Shown here in pieces: positions 44,130 through 52,879 of a stretch of DNA of 64,000 bases. The stretch's first letter is position 1; each line of letters begins with the position of its first letter. The DNA is from JAFGOG01 sp034429215 (lineage in GTDB: Bacteria; Chloroflexota; Anaerolineae; JAAYZQ01), in assembly GCA_034429215.1 (NCBI GenBank), contig DAOUGI010000112.1, positions 20,272 to 84,271 on the forward strand, given 5' to 3'. Both the position numbers and the translations under genes were made by a program. The notes beneath the pieces were generated by a model. The model was not told the origin of the DNA. It saw nothing but the letters and a program-made list of their open reading frames with translations, and searched no databases.

Positions 44130-47100
44130 CTACGGATAACCTTTCAGCACGTTGGGCAGGTAGATGCTGGCTGCCCCGGTGCCGGCGCGGATGATTTGGT
44201 TGACGACCAGCTCCTTAGGGACGGGGCAGGGCTCGGACCGGATGGTGAGCCGGACATTGTAGATGCCGTTGCGCTGGAATCGATGATAGACCAACTGCCC
44301 CTGGTCGGTGGACCCGTCGCCAAAGTCCCAGAGAAAGGTTAGAATGCCGCTGGCCTGCTCCACGGCGCCCTGGAACGACACGCTCTCACCCAGATCGGGA
44401 TGCAGATCGGAGGCGATGATGGCCGGGTGGATGGGCCAGATGCAGGTGGTGCCCTGCACGCGGAAAGGTGGGCTGACGGCCCACGTGATGCCGCGCTGGC
44501 TCGACCCGGTCGCAGCATTGGGGACGATGCCCACCCGGAACCGGGCATCGTCCGAGATGGCCTGGTCGGCGATGGGGTCCCAGATGAACGCGGCGGCTTG
44601 ACCGAGGCGCAGGGTGGTGGTCGGTGGTGCGGGCGAGGCGGCCGCCGGGGTCGCCGTCTGCCAGGTGCCGCCGCCGTCGAGCGAGAACTGGAACAGGGTG
44701 CGAGCTAGCTGATTGCCGGGAGCGTTGCCCGTCCCCTGGCGGGTGCCGTCGGGGTCGAACAGCCGGTACTCGACGGTCACCGTGGGATGGTCGGGGCCCG
44801 ACAAGGTCTCGGCCGAGGAAAGGAAAAACGCGTTTCGGGTCTCGCCCGGCCGATCCACCGCCAGGTATGGTGGATTGTCGGGGAGGGGGGCAGAGGGCAA
44901 GAAGCTGTCGGTCAGGTGCGCCGGCAGGATGGTCTGGTTCTCGTAGAAGCCGATTTGGGTCTCGGTGCTGACTGCCAGATCCAGGTCCCCATCACTATCG
45001 CGATCGCCCCAGGCCACACCGGTGGTGGGGTAGGACTCGGCCGAGCTCCAGATCCACGCCAGGCGCGGGACGCCGGTCTGGCTCTCGCGGTTCAGGTAGA
45101 CCTGGTCGGGCTCGCCCGCGTTGCCTACCGCCAGGTCGGGGTCGCCGTCGTTATTCCAATCGCCCCAGGCCAGGCTGGTGGTATGGCGTACCACGGGCGC
45201 CGTCCAGATCGGCTGTTGGCCCAGCACGCCGGCGTCGTTCTGGTAGAGTACGTTGGCCTGGCCGTCGTTGCCCAGGGCCAGGTCCAGGTCGCCGTCGTGG
45301 TCGTAATCGCCCCAGGCCAAGCTGGTGGTCTTCCAGGAGCGGGACGTGACCCAGGCCAGGGTGAACGTGCCATCGCGGTTGTTTTGGTAGACCCCGGCCG
45401 GCCCGTCATAATTGCCGGTGGCCAGATCGAGATAGCGGTCGCCGTTATAGTCGGCCCAGGCCAGGCTGCGCGTGTCGTCGTCGCGCGGAAAGGTCAGGGC
45501 CGGCGCGCTGTCCAGCGCGCCCCCGTCGTTGAGAAAGAGGAGATCGTAGCCATCGGCGCCTACGGCCAGATCGAGATCGCCGTCGGCGTCGGGATCACCC
45601 CACGCCACAGCCTGGGCATCCAGAAGGGGCATGGACGAATCGGGCTCGGTGAGGTGCCCGGACAGGTAGACCTGTACCTCGGCAGGGGTGGCAAAGGCCA
45701 GATCCAGGTTACCGTCGGCGTCGAGGTCGCCGTAGGCCAGACCGTGGGGGCCAAACCCACTGGCCTCGTAGCGCAGGCGGGAGGGAAAGAGCCCAAGGAC
45801 GTTGTAGTACAGGTCGGCATTGACGGAGGTGGCGGTGGCGCCGAATACCAGGTCCAGAGTGCCCTCACCATCGGCGTCCCCCCAAACCACCGAGCTGGCC
45901 GGGCGGGCGGCGATCGTGCTCATGGTGCGGTTTAGATGTGGGGAGAGCGTGGAAAACAGGGCGGTGGGAGCGAAGGGGTTGGCGACAGCCACGTCGGTGG
46001 CGCCATCGCCATCATAGTCGGCCAATGTCATATCCAACGCAAAGCCGGCGACGGCCAGCGGGCTGAGGAAGCGGTCTGAGGCAAAGCCGTCCGACTCGTT
46101 GATATAGATCCGGAACGGCGCCCCGGCCACCGCCAGGTCGAGGTCACCGTCGCTGTCGAAATCACTCCACGCGGCAGAGTAGGGCGGCTGCTCGCGCGGC
46201 AGCTCTAGGATGATCGGAGCGGCAAATGGCGAGCCGCCGCCTGCGCCCTCGATCCACAGGTTGCGGTAGATGCGGACCTGGTGATTGGCCGAGCCGGTCA
46301 ACACCGGCAGGACGGCTGCCAGGTCCAGGTCGCCGTCCCGGTCATAGTCGCCCCAGGCAGCGTGGACCGGCCAGGCGCAATGGATGAAGGTGTCGATCAA
46401 CAGCGGGGCGGTGCCGGTGAAATAACCTCCACTGTTGGGCATCAGCCACAACAGGTCGCGATAGAGGCACGGGGCGCCGGGATCGGGGTTTTCCAGGTCC
46501 CACACGTCGAGCACCAGGTCCAGGTCGTCGTCGTTATCGCGGTCGCCCAGCGCCATGATATCCTCGGTGGTCTTGGCATAATCACGCTTGGGCGCGGCCA
46601 GGCAGGTATAGGGCGTGCCGTACAGGTCACCATCGTTGCGATAGAGGCGGAAGGCACAGTCATCGGTGGTCCAGCGTTCGGCGGTGAGGGCCACGAGGTC
46701 CAGGTCGCCGTCCGCGTCCAGGTCGGCGGGCGTCACCTGGAGCAAGGGCGCGGTAATCAGTTGGGTGGGGCCAATCTCAAAGAAACGGGCGCCGTCGGGC
46801 GAACGTTTATAGATGTGGTTGTCGATGGCGCTGGTCCACCAATGGTAGCCGATGGCTACCAGCTCCAGCGTGTCGTCGCCATCGACGTCGATCCAGTGCA
46901 GATCGTGGCTGTACGTCTCGGTGTTCCAGAAACGGGTGAGCTGGCCACCCAGGTTGCGATAGATCGTCGTTCCCTGCGAGCCGCCAACGGCCAGGTCTAG
47001 ATTGCCGTCGCGATCGAAATCTCCCCAATCCACAGTGCCGGAGCCGCCCTGGTCCTCGGAGAGCCATACCGGCGATTTGGAAAGCGTGGCCCCGGAGGTG

Positions 47101-47855
47101 GATTCGACGTCGACGCTCACCAGCGTATCAGTCTCATTGCTCATGGACGTGCCCTCGGTACCGTCGGCCAGGGTGTAGCGGATATAGGCCCGGTTCTTGA
47201 GCGGCATTCCGTCGTCCTTGCCGATTACAGGGATAGAAAACTCCATCTCGCGGTACTCACCGGGCGGCACAATGATGTTTTCCCAAGAGAGGCGATAGAC
47301 CACGCGGACGACGAGGGTGGTCGGCGGCGCGCCGTACCGGCTCGGAGTGGTAACGGTCATGGTCATGACCTCCGGCTCCTGGATGCAGGCCGGGTAGCAG
47401 TCGGCTTCGCCCTCGTAGATCGGGACGGGCAGCACATCGTAGACGAGCACGGTAGCTACCTGATCGCCCGTGTTCGAGACGACGATCCCATACTCCACAC
47501 GACCGCCGAGCGATATCTCCTCGGGCGCTGTTTTGGACACGACCACCGGCCCGGTGGCCAGGATCGCGCCGTCAGCCTCTTGCAGGGAGCGTACCCAGGC
47601 GGGCAGCCGCGATCCGGTCCCGGTTACCTGAGGCCAGGCTTCCGCCGGAGGTGAGATGGTAGAGCTCGGCGTGATGGCGGCATCGGCTGCAGTGACCGGC
47701 GGACCAGGGCGCGCGCCGGTCGATTGGCCGGCTTGCACGGCGTCGAGCCCGGCAAACAACAGCGCCCAACCCGCGACCAGCGCGAACAAGGCGGCGCCGA
47801 GCATGTGGCGACGGAGCCAGGGCTGTATGATTCTGGCGGCTGTTTTCATCGTCAT
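44130..47855 (-). CDS. Secreted FG-GAP/VCBS beta-propeller protein with DUF11 and PKD domains
   Basis: An approximately 1241-residue exported protein. ATG 47855 is chosen because AGGAG precedes it and the signal peptide follows (HMLGAALFALVAGWALLFAGLD); the longer frame to 47978 overlaps the previous gene. Order: a DUF11-like domain (SKTAPEEISLGGRVEYGIVVSNTGD), 14 FG-GAP/VCBS units with calcium-loop motifs such as DRDGDLDLAVG, a beta-sandwich, a PKD domain (FLWDFGDGSTDQG) and the tail SIYLPNVLKGYP. Fourteen blades fit two seven-bladed propellers. The gene begins 14 bases after the FHA-TM gene stop, so it looks co-transcribed with the injection-system genes. Likely a calcium-dependent adhesion or surface-recognition protein. 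Confidence 0.83.
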   Translation of the reverse strand: MTMKTAARIIQPWLRRHMLGAALFALVAGWALLFAGLDAVQAGQSTGARPGPPVTAADAAITPSSTISPPAEAWPQVTGTGSRLPAWVRSLQEADGAILATGPVVVSKTAPEEISLGGRVEYGIVVSNTGDQVATVLVYDVLPVPIYEGEADCYPACIQEPEVMTMTVTTPSRYGAPPTTLVVRVVYRLSWENIIVPPGEYREMEFSIPVIGKDDGMPLKNRAYIRYTLADGTEGTSMSNETDTLVSVDVESTSGATLSKSPVWLSEDQGGSGTVDWGDFDRDGNLDLAVGGSQGTTIYRNLGGQLTRFWNTETYSHDLHWIDVDGDDTLELVAIGYHWWTSAIDNHIYKRSPDGARFFEIGPTQLITAPLLQVTPADLDADGDLDLVALTAERWTTDDCAFRLYRNDGDLYGTPYTCLAAPKRDYAKTTEDIMALGDRDNDDDLDLVLDVWDLENPDPGAPCLYRDLLWLMPNSGGYFTGTAPLLIDTFIHCAWPVHAAWGDYDRDGDLDLAAVLPVLTGSANHQVRIYRNLWIEGAGGGSPFAAPIILELPREQPPYSAAWSDFDSDGDLDLAVAGAPFRIYINESDGFASDRFLSPLAVAGFALDMTLADYDGDGATDVAVANPFAPTALFSTLSPHLNRTMSTIAARPASSVVWGDADGEGTLDLVFGATATSVNADLYYNVLGLFPSRLRYEASGFGPHGLAYGDLDADGNLDLAFATPAEVQVYLSGHLTEPDSSMPLLDAQAVAWGDPDADGDLDLAVGADGYDLLFLNDGGALDSAPALTFPRDDDTRSLAWADYNGDRYLDLATGNYDGPAGVYQNNRDGTFTLAWVTSRSWKTTSLAWGDYDHDGDLDLALGNDGQANVLYQNDAGVLGQQPIWTAPVVRHTTSLAWGDWNNDGDPDLAVGNAGEPDQVYLNRESQTGVPRLAWIWSSAESYPTTGVAWGDRDSDGDLDLAVSTETQIGFYENQTILPAHLTDSFLPSAPLPDNPPYLAVDRPGETRNAFFLSSAETLSGPDHPTVTVEYRLFDPDGTRQGTGNAPGNQLARTLFQFSLDGGGTWQTATPAAASPAPPTTTLRLGQAAAFIWDPIADQAISDDARFRVGIVPNAATGSSQRGITWAVSPPFRVQGTTCIWPIHPAIIASDLHPDLGESVSFQGAVEQASGILTFLWDFGDGSTDQGQLVYHRFQRNGIYNVRLTIRSEPCPVPKELVVNQIIRAGTGAASIYLPNVLKGYP

Positions 47856-47869
47856 GCCTGCTGCTCCTC

Positions 47870-50800
47870 TCACGGGCACGGCTGGCTGTACCAGCTCGTC
47901 GTGCTGGCCTGGGTTTCGACTTCTTCGTCGGTGATATAGTCGACGTAAAGGGCGACGACGTAATAGGCCTTGCCGCATGTCTCGGGGGGGGCATCCACCC
48001 AGCTACTCGCATTGGGATCGTACAAGGTCTGCACCGGCTCAAACACAGAGCCGGGCGGAAAGTCAGCCCGGTAGATCCGAAAGCCGACGATCTTGGGCCG
48101 GTCGGCAAATCGATAGCTCCAGTTGATGGTGTTGGCGCCGCCGGCGGCGTCTTCGATGCCGGTGACGTTGTAGGGTGGGGGCGGCGGTTCGGGCGAGGCG
48201 ATGTCGACGCGGATTGTTGCCTTGGTGGTGTTGGCTCCGCTGTTGTTTTGGACGATCAGCACATAGTCATCCGATTCTATGATCGATCCGGGCAACAAGA
48301 AACCATCCTCAATCAGCGCCTGTGGGCCAAAGTCCTGCAGGACAACTGACTCGGCATTCCGGACTTCCCAGGACAGTTTCATCCGCGATCCGCCCTCGAC
48401 GCGATAGACATAAACCGGAAAGCCGCCCTCATCGAGCGTTTCGAGAAAAACGACCTGGTCGACGAGCGGGTCGTTGCCTTCGGCCTTGTAGTAGACGATG
48501 ACGGGCGGCGGGTAGGGGGTCGGGGTTGCCGTTGGCGGAGGTGGGGCGGTCGGGACGGGTGTTGGGGTGGGTGTGGGTGTAGGCTCGACGGCCTTGACCT
48601 CGGCGGCCGCGCTGGCTTTTAGATCGCCATTGGAGGCGGTCAGCACAAACAGGGTGGTCTCCTCGACGGTGACGGTGATCGAATCCTGGGCTTTCAGGCC
48701 GCCGAGCTGCAAGCTGGGAGAACTGATCTCGATGTTGGTCGTGTCGCCGCTGACAGACCAGGTGAGCCTGACCACCTGACCCTTGCCGGCGATCACTTCT
48801 TTGGGCGTAGCTTCGAACAGTTGGATCTGCGGTGCGACGGGGATCGGCGTGGCCGTCGGCTGGGGACTGACGACCACCTCCTTGTACACCCCGTTCTTGG
48901 CCTCGGTGCCGTCTTCGGCGATCTTGATGGCCGTCAGCCGGTAGAGGAGCGAAGCCAGAGGCTGATCGCCGACATCGCCCTTGAGCGGCAGCCCGTTGCC
49001 GATCGGCTCGATGTTCACCACGTCGGCGCCGGACACCTCCCAGTTGATCCTCACCGTTTCGCCCACCAGGATAGCCAGTGGGTCGACGTCAAACCTGATG
49101 ATCACCGGGGTCGGTATCGGCGTAGCCGTCGGCTGGAGAACCTTGACGAATACCGTTCTCTTGACCTCTTTGGGCCAGAAGCTGTTGGCGGCGATCAGGG
49201 TAAAGGTCGTGTCCTGCTCGATTTTGACCTTGCGGGTGCCGTTTTCCAGCTCAGTTCCCCGCAGTGGCTCTTCCATGTCGCCATATTGAAGCCGCAGGGA
49301 CTCGGCGTCAAAGACCTGCCAAAAGACAGTGACGGTTTCGCCGGCCACGACGGTGGGTCGATCGACGCTGAACGAGGCGATCTGGGGCTCGACCGGGGTC
49401 ACATACACCGCTATCTCCCGGCTGAGACCGGTGAACATGGGGACAATCTGCGAAATCCACGAGGAGGCGCGCAACCGGTATTTTGTATTGACGGTCGTGG
49501 TCATGACGACGGTCCCATCTGGGGTGTTCAGCTCGGAAGCGCTCTTGAAAGTCAGCCACTCTCCAGGGTTTTCAGTCCTGTATTCCAGTGTCGTGCCCAA
49601 GCCCAGGCTGTTCAGGCGGTTGAGGATATTGGTCGGGCTCAGGGCCTGGAATCGTGAGGCGTCGTAGGCCAGGACCACGGTGGCGCCAGGCCGCAGCGAT
49701 TCCCTGGATTGAACCGCCAGGGCCGGCTCGGAAGCGGGCTTGAAGAGGAACACGATCAGGGCGACCAATGCCAGGAGTGTCAGCAGGATGACTCCCAGCC
49801 CGATGAGCGGCCTGGCTTTGATCTGGCCCATCACCGCGCGCGGCGCCTGGGCTCCCTCGGTCATGGATGTGGTGATGGTGTAGGAATAGGTGCGCGGCCG
49901 CAGGGCAATCAGACGGCGGCGCATGGGGGTGATGCCCACCGGTATAATGCTCTCGCCCGGAGACAGGCGCGCCTCGGCTTGCTTGGCCAGGCTCACCTCT
50001 TCATCCGGCATGTCGAACTCGAAGTGGCAGCGCCGCTCGTCGTCCTCGCCTTCGAGGCGAAAGACCGCGTCGCTGTTGCCCTTGTTGACGATCGGCAGGG
50101 TTACCTGCCCGGAGCGCCTCCGCCAGGAGACTGTCTGCCGCTTGGGGGACAGCTCACCTACGGCAAACTCGTAGTAGGGGTTGATGGTCAGGAGCGCGCC
50201 CATCTGGCTGACGTGACCGGGGTAGTTGGACGATGTCACTACTATGGCCAGGGGATGGGCTCCGGCGCGGCTGGTGGGCTGGCGGGGTGGGGTGATGGAG
50301 ATGGTCACCGTCGCCCGGGCTCCTTCAAATAGGTTGACCTGGGGCTGGGAGATGGTGACCCAGCTCTCATCCACACCGCTGACCCGAACGGCAAACGCGG
50401 CCACGATCTGGCCGCCGTTGACGATGGTCAACTGCGCCGTGGCCGTTTGCTCTACATCCACGGTCCACTCATGGGCCGATAGCTCGGTGAGGATCAGGTC
50501 ATCGGCTCGATCCGGAGGTGGGGCGGCTAACGCGGCCGGTCTGGAAAGCGGCTCCCCGGAGGGAACCGCGGGCCGCTCGATCCCGGGAGCTGCCGCCGCG
50601 GCGGGCTGGGGAATGGGCGCAGGCGATGGCGGCTGCTCCGGCTGCCTGCCGGAAAGGGGCTCTTTGGCAGCCACCCCCTCGGAAGGGCCTGCCACCAGGA
50701 TGAGGGAGTAGCCGTCGATCTGAAAGGTATCCCAGTCGTGCAGCTCCTCGGAAACGTTAGGGGACAGGGGCAGGCCCCGCAATGTAGCCTCGGCCGGCCT

Positions 50801-51010
50801 GTCGCCAGCGCCAAGCACCATCAGGTGGTACGGCCTTTTGCGGTGATCCAGCACGGCGTAAAAAGGGGCGACGGTCGGGCTGTCGATCACGACGTCGTTC
50901 TCGGGGTGCCGTCCGATGTTGGTAACGCCCTTGCCCGGATCGAGCTCGTAGAACTCGATCTGGCCGCCGGGGCCGATGATCTCTAGTTGGTTGTGTGAAG
51001 CGTTTGCCAT
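47870..51010 (-). CDS. FHA - single TM - Ig-like repeat membrane protein of the CIS locus
   Basis: A 1046-residue protein without signal peptide. Residues 1-107 form an FHA domain (NIGRHPENDVVIDS); the Gly-Arg and Asn-Asp are present, but the usual S-R-x-H segment reads TVAPFYA, so phosphothreonine binding may be lost or altered. Residues 115-170 are Pro/Ala-rich, 175-395 hold two beta-sandwich domains (one near residues 180-280), and residues 402-424 are a transmembrane helix (LIGLGVILLTLLALVALIVFLF). The rest, about 620 residues, should be outside. It contains three or four Ig-like units joined by Pro-Thr linkers (PTATPIPTPVIIRF, PTPTPTPVPTAPPPPT) and a C-terminal Fn3-like domain. It is a good candidate for the membrane anchor of a contractile injection particle: cytoplasmic FHA facing the baseplate, long external arm. 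Confidence 0.82.
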   Translation of the reverse strand: MANASHNQLEIIGPGGQIEFYELDPGKGVTNIGRHPENDVVIDSPTVAPFYAVLDHRKRPYHLMVLGAGDRPAEATLRGLPLSPNVSEELHDWDTFQIDGYSLILVAGPSEGVAAKEPLSGRQPEQPPSPAPIPQPAAAAAPGIERPAVPSGEPLSRPAALAAPPPDRADDLILTELSAHEWTVDVEQTATAQLTIVNGGQIVAAFAVRVSGVDESWVTISQPQVNLFEGARATVTISITPPRQPTSRAGAHPLAIVVTSSNYPGHVSQMGALLTINPYYEFAVGELSPKRQTVSWRRRSGQVTLPIVNKGNSDAVFRLEGEDDERRCHFEFDMPDEEVSLAKQAEARLSPGESIIPVGITPMRRRLIALRPRTYSYTITTSMTEGAQAPRAVMGQIKARPLIGLGVILLTLLALVALIVFLFKPASEPALAVQSRESLRPGATVVLAYDASRFQALSPTNILNRLNSLGLGTTLEYRTENPGEWLTFKSASELNTPDGTVVMTTTVNTKYRLRASSWISQIVPMFTGLSREIAVYVTPVEPQIASFSVDRPTVVAGETVTVFWQVFDAESLRLQYGDMEEPLRGTELENGTRKVKIEQDTTFTLIAANSFWPKEVKRTVFVKVLQPTATPIPTPVIIRFDVDPLAILVGETVRINWEVSGADVVNIEPIGNGLPLKGDVGDQPLASLLYRLTAIKIAEDGTEAKNGVYKEVVVSPQPTATPIPVAPQIQLFEATPKEVIAGKGQVVRLTWSVSGDTTNIEISSPSLQLGGLKAQDSITVTVEETTLFVLTASNGDLKASAAAEVKAVEPTPTPTPTPVPTAPPPPTATPTPYPPPVIVYYKAEGNDPLVDQVVFLETLDEGGFPVYVYRVEGGSRMKLSWEVRNAESVVLQDFGPQALIEDGFLLPGSIIESDDYVLIVQNNSGANTTKATIRVDIASPEPPPPPYNVTGIEDAAGGANTINWSYRFADRPKIVGFRIYRADFPPGSVFEPVQTLYDPNASSWVDAPPETCGKAYYVVALYVDYITDEEVETQASTTSWYSQPCP

Positions 51011-51083
51011 GGTGCGCGCTCTCCCTTCACCGGCCGTGAATCTCCTGACGGGGAGCTTCTCCGGCCCTGCCTTTCAGTGCGGC

Positions 51084-52013
51084 TCACCAGGTCCCTCCCA
51101 GCAGGAACGTAAGAACCAGCAGACACACGGCGATTGCCAGGATGACGACGTAGGGGAGGATCCGCAGGAACCGGGATGTTCCCGGAAACTGGACACTTTC
51201 TTCAGTGATGACCACGGGCGCCTGGCCCACGGTTTCGTGTAATTCAGCGGCTCGCGAAAGCACAGTGAAAGGATAGTCCTGCCTCGCTTCCCCTGCTGAA
51301 GAGGATCGCCACAAGGAGGGCGGGGCAGAACTGACCTCTAAATCGACCATCAGCACGCCGTCCGGTTCAACAGAGGGTGTTTGAGCCCACAAGGGCTCGC
51401 CCTCCCCGACCTGCTCCACCTGCGCTGGGGCAAACTGAGTCCCACTGTACGACGGCTCGGCCTGCCCAGATGTCGCAGGCTGGGCGCGTTTCCCGCGACC
51501 CGGCGAGGCCTTGGATTTGAGCTTGCTGCCTTGGCCTTTGAGCTGTTGGGCGCGAGAGACAGTGAGCTGCGTACGCCGCATCTGGCTGGCGGCCCGCGTC
51601 AGCGGCGCTCCAAGTGAGCGGGGCAGCAGGAGGCCGAGCGTGGAGAGCATGCTGGCGACAATGCCGCCGCCCTCCATGACCTGGTCGCCAACTCCCTCTT
51701 CCCGGCTTGCCGTCATGGCAGGCTGCTGCACCGCGGGGGCCGATGCCTGGACAGAGGGGACCCGTTGGGGATGTTTCTTCTCAGCTCGCTCGGCGGCCCG
51801 AGGCAGCGCGTCGCCGTCCAGCGTAAACTGGAACTTGAGGCTGCCCTCGGGGTCGGTGGCCTGCAATTCATAGCGGCTCTGGACGTTGCCCAGGTTGTGG
51901 ATCTCTACCCGGATCGTCCGGGATCGGGTTTTTTGCTGCATCCGGGCGACCAGGACTATTGCCAGGCCGGCGAGGATCAGGATTGCGATAGCGATAAGGA
52001 TGGGTATCAGCAT
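51084..52013 (-). CDS. Two-TM protein of the CIS locus
   Basis: A 309-residue protein with a transmembrane helix at each end: residues 1-23 (MLIPILIAIAILILAGLAIV) and about 287-306 (LPYVVILAIAVCLLVLTFLLGG). Between them are a short beta-sandwich-like segment (IRVEIHNLGNVQSRYELQATD) resembling those in the neighbouring FHA proteins and a basic, low-complexity middle (RRTQLTVSRAQQLKGQGSKLK). Both termini are probably outside and the middle inside, or the reverse. No family is recognised. Its place between two FHA genes in the baseplate operon suggests a membrane-side adaptor. Confidence 0.65.
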   Translation of the reverse strand: MLIPILIAIAILILAGLAIVLVARMQQKTRSRTIRVEIHNLGNVQSRYELQATDPEGSLKFQFTLDGDALPRAAERAEKKHPQRVPSVQASAPAVQQPAMTASREEGVGDQVMEGGGIVASMLSTLGLLLPRSLGAPLTRAASQMRRTQLTVSRAQQLKGQGSKLKSKASPGRGKRAQPATSGQAEPSYSGTQFAPAQVEQVGEGEPLWAQTPSVEPDGVLMVDLEVSSAPPSLWRSSSAGEARQDYPFTVLSRAAELHETVGQAPVVITEESVQFPGTSRFLRILPYVVILAIAVCLLVLTFLLGGTW

Positions 52014-52032
52014 ATGGCCCTCTTAATCTCGC

Positions 52033-52860
52033 TCATTCCTTCAGCGGGCTCGACAAACGGAGCGTGTGGCGGTAAAAGGGAAGGACGCGCAGCATCTGAG
52101 AGACGGTGGCAATCTCTCCCGGGTAAGCCTCGGGCGCCGAGGCATGGATGGCGATGCGGTGCTCGCCAGCCGGAAGCTGGGGCCGCTGCGGGTGGCGCAG
52201 GCGCAGCGGGACCTCCTTTTCCGCCCTCGGAAACAGGATCGGCGCCGGCCCCATGTCGTAGCAATCAGGCTCCAATCCTTCCACCTCCAGCTTGAACTGC
52301 ACCCCCGGCTTGTTCCCCGCGTTGCGCAAGATGACCGCCCCCTGAAGCGGGCGCGCCGGATCCAGCGTCGCGTGGGGCAAGAGAAGCTGCAGGCCGATGA
52401 CGGCCGAAGCGTACTGTTCTTGAGCGGCAGCGTATGGATAGGCGGCCCTACCTGTCTCAGGCGCCTGGCTGCCGATCGCGGCACCAGACCCCCAACCGAC
52501 CTCGCCCCACTCTGCTTCGCTCTGGGACTGGGCGATCCCTGCCGAGAATACGACGGTAAACTCGCCGAGCTGGAGACGATCTCCGGGGACGATGTCTGCC
52601 GCCGAGCGGGGGGCAATGATCCGATCTGCAGCCTGGCCCAGCACGACTTCGGTGTCACCCAGGTTGACGACGTGGTACCACTGCCTGTCGCCTTGGGCGC
52701 GCACGAGCTGGAGGTGCCGCGGCGCTACGCCTGCGCCCCGGGCGGCGGACAAGGCGATGTCGTTACTCGGATCGCTGCCGACGTAGATCAGGTTCCTCTC
52801 CAGGTTGAACTCTTTGTACCAGCCGTCCCGGTCGGTGATCCCTATTTTACACTGGTTCAT
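52033..52860 (-). CDS. FHA domain protein of the CIS locus
   Basis: A 275-residue soluble protein. The FHA domain covers residues about 5-107: YVGSDPSNDIAL replaces the usual GR by GS, but APRHLQLV retains the Arg-His of the second motif, and TEVVLGQ / VPGDRLQLGEFTVVF follow the fold. A Pro/Gln-rich linker leads to a beta-sandwich (residues about 155-275: AVILRNAGNKPGVQFKLEVEGL) like those in the other two membrane-side proteins. It lacks a signal peptide or membrane segment. It may bridge the CIS baseplate and the membrane proteins encoded immediately downstream (19-base gap). Ligand phosphorylation is possible but not shown by sequence, since the key Arg of motif one is missing. Confidence 0.78.
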   Translation of the reverse strand: MNQCKIGITDRDGWYKEFNLERNLIYVGSDPSNDIALSAARGAGVAPRHLQLVRAQGDRQWYHVVNLGDTEVVLGQAADRIIAPRSAADIVPGDRLQLGEFTVVFSAGIAQSQSEAEWGEVGWGSGAAIGSQAPETGRAAYPYAAAQEQYASAVIGLQLLLPHATLDPARPLQGAVILRNAGNKPGVQFKLEVEGLEPDCYDMGPAPILFPRAEKEVPLRLRHPQRPQLPAGEHRIAIHASAPEAYPGEIATVSQMLRVLPFYRHTLRLSSPLKE

Positions 52861-52879
52861 TTATCCTTACTCCCCACCT

